Shown one piece after another: positions 56,172 through 64,000 of a stretch of 64,000 bases of DNA. Under the pieces are notes generated by a model. That model worked only from the letters and a program-made list of their open reading frames with translations. It did no database searches and was not told the DNA's origin. Both the position numbers and the translations under genes were made by a program. Each line of letters opens with the position of its first letter. Positions within the stretch are counted from its first letter, which is position 1. Source of the DNA: JAJRWS01 sp039831705 (GTDB lineage: Bacteria > Planctomycetota > Planctomycetia > Pirellulales > Lacipirellulaceae); NCBI GenBank assembly GCA_039831705.1, contig JBDOMT010000406.1, positions 6,649-70,648 of the forward strand, given 5' to 3'.

Positions 56172-56663
56172 ACGTCCAAGAAACACAATAAAAAAGCGAC
56201 ACCCGCGAAAGACGACAAAAATCAGCGGCCCATCGCTCAGAATCGCAAAGCGCGGCACAACTATCTGGTACTCGATACGATCGAGTGCGGCATTGTGCTG
56301 GTAGGAAGCGAAGTGAAAAGTCTGCGCAATGGGCTCTTGTCATTAGAAGAGGCCTACGGCCGCATCCTTAAAGGCGAAGTCTGGCTGGTTGGCTGCGACA
56401 TTCAAGAGTATGGACATGCAAACCAATTGAATCACCAGCCACGGCGCAATCGCAAGCTACTGATGCATCGGCGGGAAATACAAAAATTTGCCAGCCAGGC
56501 ATACGAAAACAAATTGACCCTTGTTCCTTTAAAAATGTACTTCAAACGGGGTCGAGCGAAAGTGCTGCTAGGTCTTTGCCGCGGAAAGCGGCAGTACGAC
56601 AAACGGGAGTCGCTAAAAAAACGCGACATGCAACGCGACATCGATCGGGCAATGAGAAGATAG
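56172..56663 (+). CDS. smpB: SsrA-binding protein SmpB with apparent ACG start
   Basis: SmpB binds tmRNA for trans-translation rescue of stalled ribosomes. The conserved core RPIAQNRKARHNYLVLDTIE and GSEVKSLRNG is in frame from 56172. In the normal start position, eight bases after AGGAG (56159-56163), stands ACG (56172-56174) followed by TCCAAGAAACAC, i.e. SKKHNKK. No ATG, GTG or TTG exists between the upstream in-frame stop and the conserved region; the first GTG (56295) would remove 41 conserved residues. Either ACG initiates here or a T was changed to C. The 163-residue length matches the family (E. coli 160). Confidence 0.88.
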   Translation, partial: TSKKHNKKATPAKDDKNQRPIAQNRKARHNYLVLDTIECGIVLVGSEVKSLRNGLLSLEEAYGRILKGEVWLVGCDIQEYGHANQLNHQPRRNRKLLMHRREIQKFASQAYENKLTLVPLKMYFKRGRAKVLLGLCRGKRQYDKRESLKKRDMQRDIDRAMRR

Positions 56664-56666
56664 TTA

Positions 56667-56775
56667 CTAGTGTCTGGTCAAGCCTTACTTTTGGGGTAGC
56701 CGCAGCCACAAGTACTGGCAGGGTAAAGGTTTATTTGTGCGTCTACCCAAAAAGATAAGTTTTACAAAGCACTAG
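56667..56775. repeat. R2 element, copy 2
   Basis: CTAGTGTCTGGTCAAGCCTT at the left and AAGTTTTACAAAGCACTAG at the right, with TTTGTGCGTCTACCCAAAAA inside. It begins four bases after the smpB stop. Confidence 0.9.
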
Positions 56776-56809
56776 TGCTTTGCAGGCGAGGGATAGGCTC
56801 TAAGAAATA

Positions 56810-56870
56810 GTAGTACACAGCGCAAGCAAGTGGGTGCATGAGACCCACTTGCTTGCGCTGCGTGCTAGTA
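56810..56870. repeat. R4 palindromic repeat, nearly perfect
   Basis: TAGTACACAGCGCAAGCAAG then TGGGT is opposed by ACCCACTTGCTTGCGCTGCG and TGCTAGTA around a 7-base loop. It sits between smpB and the convergent ketosynthase-like gene. Confidence 0.85.
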
Positions 56871-56899
56871 TTCTGGTGAATTCTCAACTGCCACTTGCC

Positions 56900-58174
56900 C
56901 TACGACTCTGCTCTAACCAACAAAGCCACGGCTTGCCCTGTCAATTTGTGATTGAGCGCTAACACAATGGGTGAACGGGCCGGTTGAGGTTGTGCGGATA
57001 CATTCACCGGACATGCCGGATCGGACCGCTCGTAATTGAGTGTCGGCGGTACCAGATTTTGCTCCAAACCGAGCAGGCTGATTGCCAATTCGGTTGCCCC
57101 ACTCCCTGCACCGGAATTACCCAAGTAACTTTTTGGCGCTGTGACCGGCACATCGCCAAGGACCTTCTGAATCGCTTGGGCCTCAATGGCATCGTCTTCG
57201 CGTGTACTCAATCCGTGAGCATTCACGTGTCCCACTTTCTGAGGATGGACCTTTCCGCTAACTAAAGCTGCTTCGATAGCCAACCGCACAGCAAGTCCGG
57301 TGGGGCGTTTGCTATCGGCACATGACTCAAAACGTCGGCCGTGACCCAAAATCGTTGCCAAGATACGCTTCTTTCGTGCCAGCGCATGTGCGCGGCTTTC
57401 TAAAACAAACAGGCTGGCCCCTTCACTGGCCACCGCTCCATCACGGTCGGCATCAAAGGGGCGAGAAGCTGCCTCTGGAGCATCTTTCCTGGTCGAAAGC
57501 CTGGCGCCAGCGTGCCAAGTTTGATCCAATATAGTCACCGTGGAGCTGGTACCTCCTGCCAAAACCAGATCGGCATCTCCCCGGGCGATCACGTCGACCG
57601 CTTCGATGATTGCCAGCAGGGCGGAGGTATCGCCCTGTACCATGGTGTTGACCGGGCCGCGCGCATCGAATGCAATGCTGACATGACAGGCCGTCATGTT
57701 GGGCAGGTACTTGAGAAACCACAATGGATACATTTGCCCCAAGCCGGTAATACCCCATAGGCTGAAATCGAATTTGCCAGGTCCTGCTGCATCGCTGCGG
57801 TCCGTACATTGGCCGAAGGCCCGGGTGACATCTTCCAGATCGCAACTAAACATGTTGGCCGCACAAATTACGCCCAATCTTTCAGGATCGATGGAAAAAT
57901 CATCCAGTCCTGCATCGGACCAGGCCAAAGATGCCGCCGTGAACCCCAGTTGTGTTTCACGCGACATCACTTTGAGCGATTTACGCGGCCGGACATACTG
58001 CTTCGGTTTGAAATCGGGAACCTCGCCACCAAATGGAATGGGCATATTCCCGGCAACTTGCAGAGGAATCGTGTGGATGCCGCTCCGACCGGCTGTTATG
58101 GCCGACCAGACATCTGCACGCCCAATACCGACCGGGGAGACAATTCCCATTCCTGTAATGACAACGTCTTGCAC
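56900..58174 (-). CDS. Beta-ketoacyl-synthase-like protein lacking the catalytic Cys
   Basis: The 424-residue thiolase-fold protein is FabF-like over its whole length: VVITGMGIVSPVG at the start, FDADRDGAVASEGA, and VGHVNAHGLSTREDDAIEAQA. The catalytic positions are degenerate. Where FabF has TAC-x-SG, it has VQGDTSA, putting Asp182 at the nucleophile. His320 (NAHGLST) is kept. The second histidine (G-H-L in FabF) is Asn353 (GNSG). It therefore cannot condense acyl chains in the normal way. It may be a decarboxylase-like or chain-length-factor-like partner. It is divergently placed from a desaturase gene, 463 bases away. Confidence 0.9.
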   Translation of the reverse strand: MQDVVITGMGIVSPVGIGRADVWSAITAGRSGIHTIPLQVAGNMPIPFGGEVPDFKPKQYVRPRKSLKVMSRETQLGFTAASLAWSDAGLDDFSIDPERLGVICAANMFSCDLEDVTRAFGQCTDRSDAAGPGKFDFSLWGITGLGQMYPLWFLKYLPNMTACHVSIAFDARGPVNTMVQGDTSALLAIIEAVDVIARGDADLVLAGGTSSTVTILDQTWHAGARLSTRKDAPEAASRPFDADRDGAVASEGASLFVLESRAHALARKKRILATILGHGRRFESCADSKRPTGLAVRLAIEAALVSGKVHPQKVGHVNAHGLSTREDDAIEAQAIQKVLGDVPVTAPKSYLGNSGAGSGATELAISLLGLEQNLVPPTLNYERSDPACPVNVSAQPQPARSPIVLALNHKLTGQAVALLVRAES

Positions 58175-58637
58175 GGGGTAATCGCCTGCCGAAGGTAAAG
58201 GGCGGCCGATAAAATCACAAACTGATTTTAATGAGAAACGCTCAATCGAATAGCTTCATTCTAGTACATACCCGGCCTATGCATCACCCCTGGTTGCGCT
58301 CAACAAAGAAGTCCAAAGGGTCATACACTATTCCAGGGCTAATACAATTATCGGAATTATCAAAATCCGCAGTTCTCCGACGGCTTTGGAAGTATTCTCG
58401 GGGGATAAAACACGACCCAGTGTCTACTTTGACCGAAAGACAATAATGGCAAGTGGGACCTAGGTGCCCTGGATAGCAAACCCCAGGGGAATAACATCAA
58501 TAACTCGACAGCCATAGAAATAGACTCACAGGACCAGGTGCCCCTCTAGGCAGGGGGTTTGTCTGCTTACTGGGAGCTTATAGTGCCCCGTACAGCCTGA
58601 CGATTGCTTGCTGAAATTACCTTGGAGCGTGATGAAC
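58175..58637. other. Divergent intergenic stretch, no gene seen
   Basis: Contains near-copies GGACCTAGGTGCCCTGG (58456) and GGACCAGGTGCCCCTC (58530), possibly an operator pair or the arms of a degraded repeat. Promoters for the ketosynthase-like and desaturase genes must lie here. Confidence 0.45.
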
Positions 58638-59783
58638 ATGGCCCAATCCGCCATTCCCCAACCTAATTTTGATGTCGATTTGAGTGACGGAACCTTTTCG
58701 CTATCTCAAGCACGCACGATTGTCGGTGAATTTTTCGCACCCAAAGCATGGATTTATTGGACCGATTTTCTTCTGAGCTGGACGGTGGGGATTGCTTGCT
58801 TTGCCATTTTTGAGATGGCGGACAAAGTCGTCGTCCATCAATTCCAGCTATCCCCTGTATGGTGCTGGCCCGTATGGATAGCAACATTTTTGGTTTCTTC
58901 GTTCCTGTTCTACCGTTGTGCGTTATTCATCCACGAACTCATGCATCTGCGTTCCAATCGATTCAGAGCGTTTCGATTCGTGTGGAATATACTTTGTGGT
59001 ATTCCTTTTCTAGTTCCTTCCTTTGTTTACTATACGCACATTGATCATCACCGTCGGAAATTTTACGGTACAACTCTAGACGGCGAATACATCTCGTTGG
59101 CAAGCAAGCCAGCATGGCAGATTCTATTGTACCTGTCCCAATGCGTTGTCATCCCACTAGTGACCGTTCTTCGGTTTGGTTTACTGACACCACTCACCTG
59201 GGTTTCTCCCCGCGTTCGAACCTGGGTACATCGACATGCCTCGTCGATGATTATGGATCCGACTTACATCCGTCCCCTGCCAACCCAACGTGTACTGCTT
59301 ATCATGCGTATTCAAGAGATATTCTGCTTGTTATGGATTGTGTTCGTAGCCATTCGATTTTTTTCGCCCATGGGAATCCTGCCAGGTACGCTGACACTCG
59401 GCACTCTGTTACACGCATATGCGATGGGAATCTTTATTCTCTTCATCAACGCGATGCGTACGCTGGGAGCCCACCGCTGGATAGGGAACGGTGAAGAAAT
59501 GACTTTTGTCCAGCAGTTGCTCGATTCGGTGAATTACCCTGATCGTCCATTGACCGGAGGTCTATGGGCACCGGTCGGACTGCGCTATCACGCGTTACAT
59601 CATATTTTCCCAACCATGCCTTACCATGCTCTGGCCACGGCTCATCGGCGACTAATGCGTGACTTGCCGGTTGACTCGCCTTACCGGAAAACCGAGGCCT
59701 CCTCATTGAACAGTGTCTTGCAACTTCTCTGGAATCGGGCACGGGCAACAGGACTCAACAACCAAGCCGCCTCAGCAACCTAG
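58638..59783 (+). CDS. Membrane fatty-acid desaturase/hydroxylase family protein
   Basis: The 381-residue protein has the three histidine boxes of the integral-membrane di-iron family: HELMH at residues 99-103, HIDHH, and RYHALHH followed by FPTMPYH, with four or more hydrophobic helices between. It would introduce double bonds or hydroxyls into acyl chains at the inner membrane. ATG 58638 is chosen with GGAG at ten bases; ATG 58632 is equally possible. Divergent transcription with the inactive-site ketosynthase suggests a joint lipid-related role, but that is inference. Confidence 0.88.
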   Translation: MAQSAIPQPNFDVDLSDGTFSLSQARTIVGEFFAPKAWIYWTDFLLSWTVGIACFAIFEMADKVVVHQFQLSPVWCWPVWIATFLVSSFLFYRCALFIHELMHLRSNRFRAFRFVWNILCGIPFLVPSFVYYTHIDHHRRKFYGTTLDGEYISLASKPAWQILLYLSQCVVIPLVTVLRFGLLTPLTWVSPRVRTWVHRHASSMIMDPTYIRPLPTQRVLLIMRIQEIFCLLWIVFVAIRFFSPMGILPGTLTLGTLLHAYAMGIFILFINAMRTLGAHRWIGNGEEMTFVQQLLDSVNYPDRPLTGGLWAPVGLRYHALHHIFPTMPYHALATAHRRLMRDLPVDSPYRKTEASSLNSVLQLLWNRARATGLNNQAASAT

Positions 59784-59894
59784 CCCCACCTATATAATCA
59801 GCATGACCGGCACTCACTTCCCGAATTGCTTGACATGGGTAATACCCCGTTGGTAGGGTGGATTTTGGGCGGTTGCCACCCGTACTCTTATCTA

Positions 59895-60000
59895 TAGTAG
59901 TCAAGCCTTACTTTTTGGGTTGCCGCAGCAAGTCGAACTGGCAAGGCAATGGTTAATTTGTGCGTCAACTCAAAAAGATAAGTTTGTCAAAACATTATAG
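59895..60000. repeat. R2 element, copy 3
   Basis: TAGTAGTCAAGCCTTACTTT at the left and AAGTTTGTCAAAACATTATA at the right, with TTTGTGCGTCAACTCAAAAA inside. The ends are more decayed than in copy 2. Confidence 0.85.
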
Positions 60001-60029
60001 TGGTCGACAGGGAACAAGGAGACGAGGTC

Positions 60030-61337
60030 ATGTTGCTACGCAAGATTACGATTGGATTCATTCTATTACTCTCCATTTGGGCATTTCCCTGCGCTCAGTC
60101 GGCCCACGCGCAGCGATACAAAACCAGCAGACCGGCGATCACTGAGAAAGTCGCTAAATCACTCTACTGGAAGGTTTCTTCGGCTTTGCGTGACCCGGGC
60201 GCATTGGCTGCCAATCAGGATGCCATCGACGATTACTTCAAAAAGCATCTCTTCCCAACGATGACCGATATCAGCCCGGACGGACTGGGCCAACTGGCCA
60301 AACGACGGGACGACCTCTTCAGGCGGGTTCTTCGCGGTGCCACCTCCAAACCGGCTCAAGACCACATCACCAACCTGACCTTAGACATCATGCGTAAGAT
60401 CGTACTGGACCGCTACCATCCGGCCGTCAGGTACAATGCCGTTTTGATCTTGGGTGAGCTGGATCAGCAATATGCAACCAAGGACACACCCAAGCCGACG
60501 CCTCTACCATCCGGCACAAAAACCCTACTAATACTGCTGGAAAACGAGGAGTTAAAAGGGGTGAAAGTTCCTTCCATGTTGAAAGTGGGAGCCCTGGTCG
60601 GCCTGGAACGCCATGCTCGATTTGGCATCGATCCACAATACACAGCGCAAGTTACCACCGCAGCCATCGGACTGATTCAGCAACAGGAAACACCCACCGA
60701 GATGGATCCCGCAGTGCATCATTGGCTAAAGTGTCTAGCGGGGCGTGTTTTAGTCCAACAATTTGCAACCGGCCCCAACGCAGACGTCAATGGGGCTCTG
60801 ATTAGCATGATCGAAGATCAGGAAATGAGCCTGGAAGATCGCTGCTGTGTTTCGGCCCTTTTGAAGAAAATGGATTATTCGGCCGCCCAGGGGCTGGATA
60901 CGACTTCGGCAGTCACCGCTTTGGGGAATCTGACCCAGGCGGTCACACATGACGAAGCTGATCAAGCCCGCGACTTCAAAGAAGAACTTTTAAGTGGCAA
61001 TCAGGGCGCATTTCGAGGGGGCACATTTCGAGGGGCGCGAGGAGGCCAGGAATTGGGCCCCCCCTATGAAAAACGGCGTCTGCTGGACCGTCTGCTGGCT
61101 CTCAAGGACGGGATCGAGGCCGTGACCGAGGGCGCAAACCCCGAAGGCAAAAGTCGGCTGGAGGCCTTGGTACCTCCCCTGCAGCCAGTGATTGATACGG
61201 CTAGCGAAAAAGACACCACCGGAATTAATATCGCGGACCCGGTCATTGAAATGGCCAGCGAAATCGATCGTGTCCTACGAAACTGGAAACAGTCCGATCA
61301 GCCGAGCGAAGAAAATTCGGACGACGAATTTTCGTAG
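60030..61337 (+). CDS. Secreted helical-repeat protein (HEAT-like)
   Basis: The 435-residue product starts at ATG 60030, preceded by AGGAG, with a signal peptide (about 1-27, ending SAHAQ). The mature protein is mostly helical, with HEAT-like segments (VRYNAVLILGELDQQY, VPSMLKVGALVGLERHA, HHWLKCLAGRVLVQQF). A Gly-rich linker (QGAFRGGTFRGARGG) contains a short tandem duplication. It is not a named family. Such proteins are frequent periplasmic scaffold-like proteins in planctomycetes; the role here is unknown. Confidence 0.75.
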   Translation: MLLRKITIGFILLLSIWAFPCAQSAHAQRYKTSRPAITEKVAKSLYWKVSSALRDPGALAANQDAIDDYFKKHLFPTMTDISPDGLGQLAKRRDDLFRRVLRGATSKPAQDHITNLTLDIMRKIVLDRYHPAVRYNAVLILGELDQQYATKDTPKPTPLPSGTKTLLILLENEELKGVKVPSMLKVGALVGLERHARFGIDPQYTAQVTTAAIGLIQQQETPTEMDPAVHHWLKCLAGRVLVQQFATGPNADVNGALISMIEDQEMSLEDRCCVSALLKKMDYSAAQGLDTTSAVTALGNLTQAVTHDEADQARDFKEELLSGNQGAFRGGTFRGARGGQELGPPYEKRRLLDRLLALKDGIEAVTEGANPEGKSRLEALVPPLQPVIDTASEKDTTGINIADPVIEMASEIDRVLRNWKQSDQPSEENSDDEFS

Positions 61338-61353
61338 GCTCAGCATTTATTCT

Positions 61354-61458
61354 GCCAAAGCGAACTGGGACAAAGATCGCGCAGAATGCGATTTAAGTGC
61401 CTGAGTCAAATGCGCGATATTTCTCCAAGATTCGTTTGGCAGGGGGCGCAAGCGACGA
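61354..61458 (+). repeat. R5 repeat, copy 3
   Basis: GCCAAAGCGAACTGGGACAA, TTTAAGTGCCTGAG and CTCCAAGATTCGTTTGGC, GGGGGCGCAAGCGACG match copies 1 and 2. A fragment of the left end (TTATTCTGCCCATAGCGAAC) recurs at 61562-61581. Confidence 0.85.
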
Positions 61459-61594
61459 TGCGAGGTTGATTCCTGACGTTCGCGAATTGGTGGCCAGGAT
61501 CGTAGACTGGAACGAGCCCCGTAGGCCAGAACAAACCCAGCGCTATTCCAGCTCCGCGTTTATTCTGCCCATAGCGAACTGCGTCCGAAAGGGA

Positions 61595-62155
61595 TCAGCT
61601 AGCACCTATGCTCAGAGATTTACTTGGTGCCGCAACCCGGGCTGCGGCGAAGCAGGCTAGCAGCATCCCCAGGAAAAACAGGTCGCCCGCCAACATCGCC
61701 CGATAGAACGGTAGGCCAGCGGCATAGCAAGCTGACAAACCGGCGAGTGTGGGCTCGTAGCTGCTCTTAAATGCCCACACAGCGAAATTCGTGACCAGGT
61801 AGAATGCGGTTGCTGGCACCATGCCGCACAGCCCCCACATGGCAATCTGTCGCCAGCCCTGCTTGCGCCGTACTATTCGTCCCAGCAGTAATGGCACAAG
61901 CATCATCACATGAACACTGAGCATGACCGGCATGCTATCGTGGGAGGGCAGGGCTAAGTCGCTAATCGACAGCACCGTCACCGGCAGGAGCAGGGCTGCC
62001 AGGGCATTGCGAAAGTAGAATCCTCCAATAACCGTAACCGCCGCCAGCGGAGTAAAATTCCAAGTTGGTGCGACCCAACGGCCGACGATGCCAATAGCTG
62101 CCAACAATGCAAACAAGACTAAATCGCGGACATTCTGTGAGGTCAGAATCTTCAT
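61595..62155 (-). CDS. DUF6580-like membrane protein (possible ECF S-component type)
   Basis: The 186-residue protein has five or six hydrophobic helices and the pattern AAIGIVGRWVAPTWNFTPLAAVTVIGGFYF near the N-terminus, seen in DUF6580 and related ECF-type S components. It would be a substrate-binding membrane subunit for a small molecule. The start at 62155 (MKILTSQ) fits; the longer frame adds residues overlapping the previous gene. It lies 47 bases after the DUF4430 gene, so they form an operon. Confidence 0.7.
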   Translation of the reverse strand: MKILTSQNVRDLVLFALLAAIGIVGRWVAPTWNFTPLAAVTVIGGFYFRNALAALLLPVTVLSISDLALPSHDSMPVMLSVHVMMLVPLLLGRIVRRKQGWRQIAMWGLCGMVPATAFYLVTNFAVWAFKSSYEPTLAGLSACYAAGLPFYRAMLAGDLFFLGMLLACFAAARVAAPSKSLSIGAS

Positions 62156-62202
62156 CTTTATCTCGCACTGGTTTGAAGTCTTTACTTGATTACAGGCCCA
62201 TT

Positions 62203-62718
62203 CTACTCCTGGGAACCGAAAATCCACAAGACTCGATCTCCGGAAAGCAGGGGCTGAACTCCAATACTCCGAATTCCCCGTTTCCCGTTAATTTCATAAA
62301 ACCAGAAATTCCCCTGGTTCGTCTGGTGGGCTACCCCTTCCAAGGACGTTAGGAAAGCCTGGGCCCCGATACCTTTTTGCGTATAGGTGATCGGAGGCCG
62401 AAAATGATGAGCCTCATCCATCAAATCGGCAACCGTCATCCCATTGCGCCACGTCAAAGCGGAAAAGTCGCGTTTCGCCCCATTGCCAAAATCAATTGTT
62501 AATGCCACGGTCTGGCCAGAAGGCCGAACTGAGGGCAACCACCCACCGTGCGAGGTCGTACTGGCAGCAATTTCTTCCTTATCCAGCCCCCGCTCCTCGC
62601 TCCCCTTACTGCCCTGTGGCAACCACGGCTGTCCAAGGAGTAACATTCCCACCAACATCAAACACAACAATATCGGCAGCAACCAATAACCAAATCCTCT
62701 GTCTCCCAGCATGCTCAT
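62203..62718 (-). CDS. DUF4430-domain membrane-anchored protein
   Basis: The 171-residue protein has one N-terminal membrane helix (about 9-29) and a DUF4430 domain from about 70: VALTIDFGNGAKRDFSALTW, GMTVADLMDEA and NFWFYEINGKRGIRSIGVQPLLSGD. DUF4430 resembles the C-terminal beta domain of transcobalamin, and in bacteria it is often a cell-surface part of small-molecule capture. Its pairing with a DUF6580 membrane protein suggests an uptake system; a vitamin substrate is a guess. Confidence 0.75.
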   Translation of the reverse strand: MSMLGDRGFGYWLLPILLCLMLVGMLLLGQPWLPQGSKGSEERGLDKEEIAASTTSHGGWLPSVRPSGQTVALTIDFGNGAKRDFSALTWRNGMTVADLMDEAHHFRPPITYTQKGIGAQAFLTSLEGVAHQTNQGNFWFYEINGKRGIRSIGVQPLLSGDRVLWIFGSQE

Positions 62719-62753
62719 TTCCTGACCAGATCTCAGGGTGCCCCTTATACGCC

Positions 62754-63797
62754 TTATACGGGCGCGTAAATGCTGGCAAATTTGTCAATCGATACCGGCT
62801 TGATCTTACCGGCATTGCCAGCCTGCCCAAAGGCAACCATGCGTGCCACGCAAACCTGCTTCATCGCTTCACGAGCCGGCTTCAGATAGGCTCGCGGGTC
62901 AAATGCTTCTGGCGACTCGGCAAACACCTTACGAATAGCGCCGGTGATGGCCATGCGATTGTCGGTATCGACATTGATTTTGCGTACGCCGTGCTTGATG
63001 CCCTTTTGAATTTCCTCCACCGGTACGCCATAAGTCTGACGCATGCTGCCACCGTACTGGTTGATGATATCTTGAAGTTCCTGAGGGACACTGCTACTAC
63101 CATGCATCACCAGATGGCAGTTGGGCAGCTTCTGGTGAATCTCTTCAATCCGGTCCATTGCCAGTACTTCTCCGGTTGGCTTACGAGTGAACTTGTAAGC
63201 CCCATGGCTGGTACCAATGGCAACTGCCAATGCATCAACCCCTGTCTCTTCTACAAATCGCTGAGCCTCATCGGGATCGGTCAACAGTTGGTCACGGGTT
63301 AGCTTGCCTTCAAAACCATGACCGTCCTCTTTCTCGCCTTCTCCCGTTTCCAATGAGCCAAGACAACCCAACTCCCCTTCCACAGATACCCCCTTGGCAT
63401 GCGCTTCTCCAACTACCTCTTTGGTGACACGAACGTTGTATTCGAAGTCGGCGGGGCTCTTGCCGTCTTCCATCAGTGAGCCATCCATCATCACGCTGGT
63501 AAATCCATTCTCAATCGCGCTGTGACAGGTATCCGGGCCATTGCCATGGTCCAAATGCATACATATCGGAATTTGCGGATAGAGTTCTGCGGCAGCCAAC
63601 ATCAGGTGACGCAGGTAGTTGTCTTGTGAATAAGCTCGAGCCCCCCGACTAGCCTGGATAATCACTGGCGAATCTGTCTCTTGGGCAGCTTCCATGATTG
63701 ACTGAATCTGCTCCATATTGTTCACATTTAAAGCGGCAAGGCCGTAGTCATTTTCAGCTGCATGATCCAGCAGCAGAAGTAATGGTACTAGTGACAT
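62754..63797 (-). CDS. fba: Fructose-bisphosphate aldolase class II
   Basis: The 347-residue zinc aldolase has CMHLDHG (metal His and catalytic Asp), the EGELG segment of the metal site, and the phosphate-binding SHGAYK and HGSSSVP motifs. It cleaves fructose 1,6-bisphosphate in glycolysis and the Calvin-type cycle. It is the CbbA-like subtype (about 345 residues). AAGGAG lies before the ATG. The gene is complete. It is 36 bases upstream of the DUF4430 gene on the same strand. Confidence 0.96.
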   Translation of the reverse strand: MSLVPLLLLLDHAAENDYGLAALNVNNMEQIQSIMEAAQETDSPVIIQASRGARAYSQDNYLRHLMLAAAELYPQIPICMHLDHGNGPDTCHSAIENGFTSVMMDGSLMEDGKSPADFEYNVRVTKEVVGEAHAKGVSVEGELGCLGSLETGEGEKEDGHGFEGKLTRDQLLTDPDEAQRFVEETGVDALAVAIGTSHGAYKFTRKPTGEVLAMDRIEEIHQKLPNCHLVMHGSSSVPQELQDIINQYGGSMRQTYGVPVEEIQKGIKHGVRKINVDTDNRMAITGAIRKVFAESPEAFDPRAYLKPAREAMKQVCVARMVAFGQAGNAGKIKPVSIDKFASIYAPV

Positions 63798-64000
63798 GGA
63801 AATGCTCCTTCGGTAGGTAGAGTAGGTGGGCCGGAGATATCTCCGGGATGAATTGTTTGATATTTGCGGTAGGACCCGTATTGGAAAGTCGGGTCCGATG
63901 GGCTAATTTTAGCACCATTTAGGCTTGTCGCGCAGGGGGGTAGGGAGTTTAGGACCCAGAGTCGAGGTGAACATTTTCAGGAAACACGGAATCCGCTTCA

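Overview
The window looks like a chromosomal segment of a planctomycete of the Pirellulales type. The evidence is a set of lineage-typical genes: a BBP7-family beta-barrel protein, a large SdrD/DUF11 repeat protein with an N-terminal LEPRTLLAAD motif, a PEP-CTERM secreted protein, DUF1080 and ThuA-like proteins, a YVTN-propeller cytochrome, and several TadE/TadG minor-pilin genes. Housekeeping genes (groES-groEL, dnaE, prfB, mnmA, ftsH, dxr, rseP, smpB, fba) are scattered among them. Genes are loosely packed on both strands, and many intergenic spaces hold dispersed palindromic repeats. No rRNA or CRISPR array was seen. One tRNA (Gly, CCC) is present.

Layout. 1-8.3 kb: end of an outer-membrane barrel gene with a strong terminator, an NtrC-type regulator with a membrane protein, a ThuA-like protein, and a two-gene operon (propeller cytochrome plus jelly-roll protein). 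8.4-10.4 kb: a PEP-CTERM gene broken by two frameshifts, followed by tRNA-Gly. 11-22 kb: groEL/groES, uppP, a GYF_2 protein, dnaE, UDP-glucuronate decarboxylase and a VanZ-like protein. 22.5-34.1 kb: tadA, then a cell-surface block (BBP7, SdrD/DUF11 protein, one secreted protein, three TadE-like and two TadG-like proteins). 34.3-36.4 kb: a 1,963-nt group II intron inserted in the terminal arm of a palindromic repeat. 36.5-48 kb: small membrane and regulatory proteins, DUF1080 protein, prfB (with its +1 frameshift), mnmA (containing an assembly gap), transaldolase, a sugar-nucleotidyltransferase-like gene, a MetE-like gene. 47-56.7 kb: ftsH, dxr-rseP, moeA, a class I amidotransferase (pabA/trpG) and smpB, which appears to start with ACG. 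56.9-64 kb: a ketosynthase-like protein lacking two of three catalytic residues, divergent from a fatty-acid desaturase, then a secreted helical-repeat protein, a DUF6580/DUF4430 pair and class II fructose-bisphosphate aldolase.

The most distinctive signal is non-coding. At least five families of dispersed inverted-repeat elements occupy the spaces between genes (called R1-R5 here). R3 has terminal arms built on TARCCCG-N-ATATTTCA. It occurs six times. One copy lies exactly between two convergent genes and supplies both stop codons. Another has been split by the group II intron at the ATATTTCA core, and an 8-nt complementary stretch inside the intron fits as its EBS1. R1 and R2 appear to be related to each other. 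These families and the intron form a small ecology of mobile or structural elements.

All calls come from reading sequence and translations. No database search was run, so family names rest on recognised motifs and overall similarity from memory.
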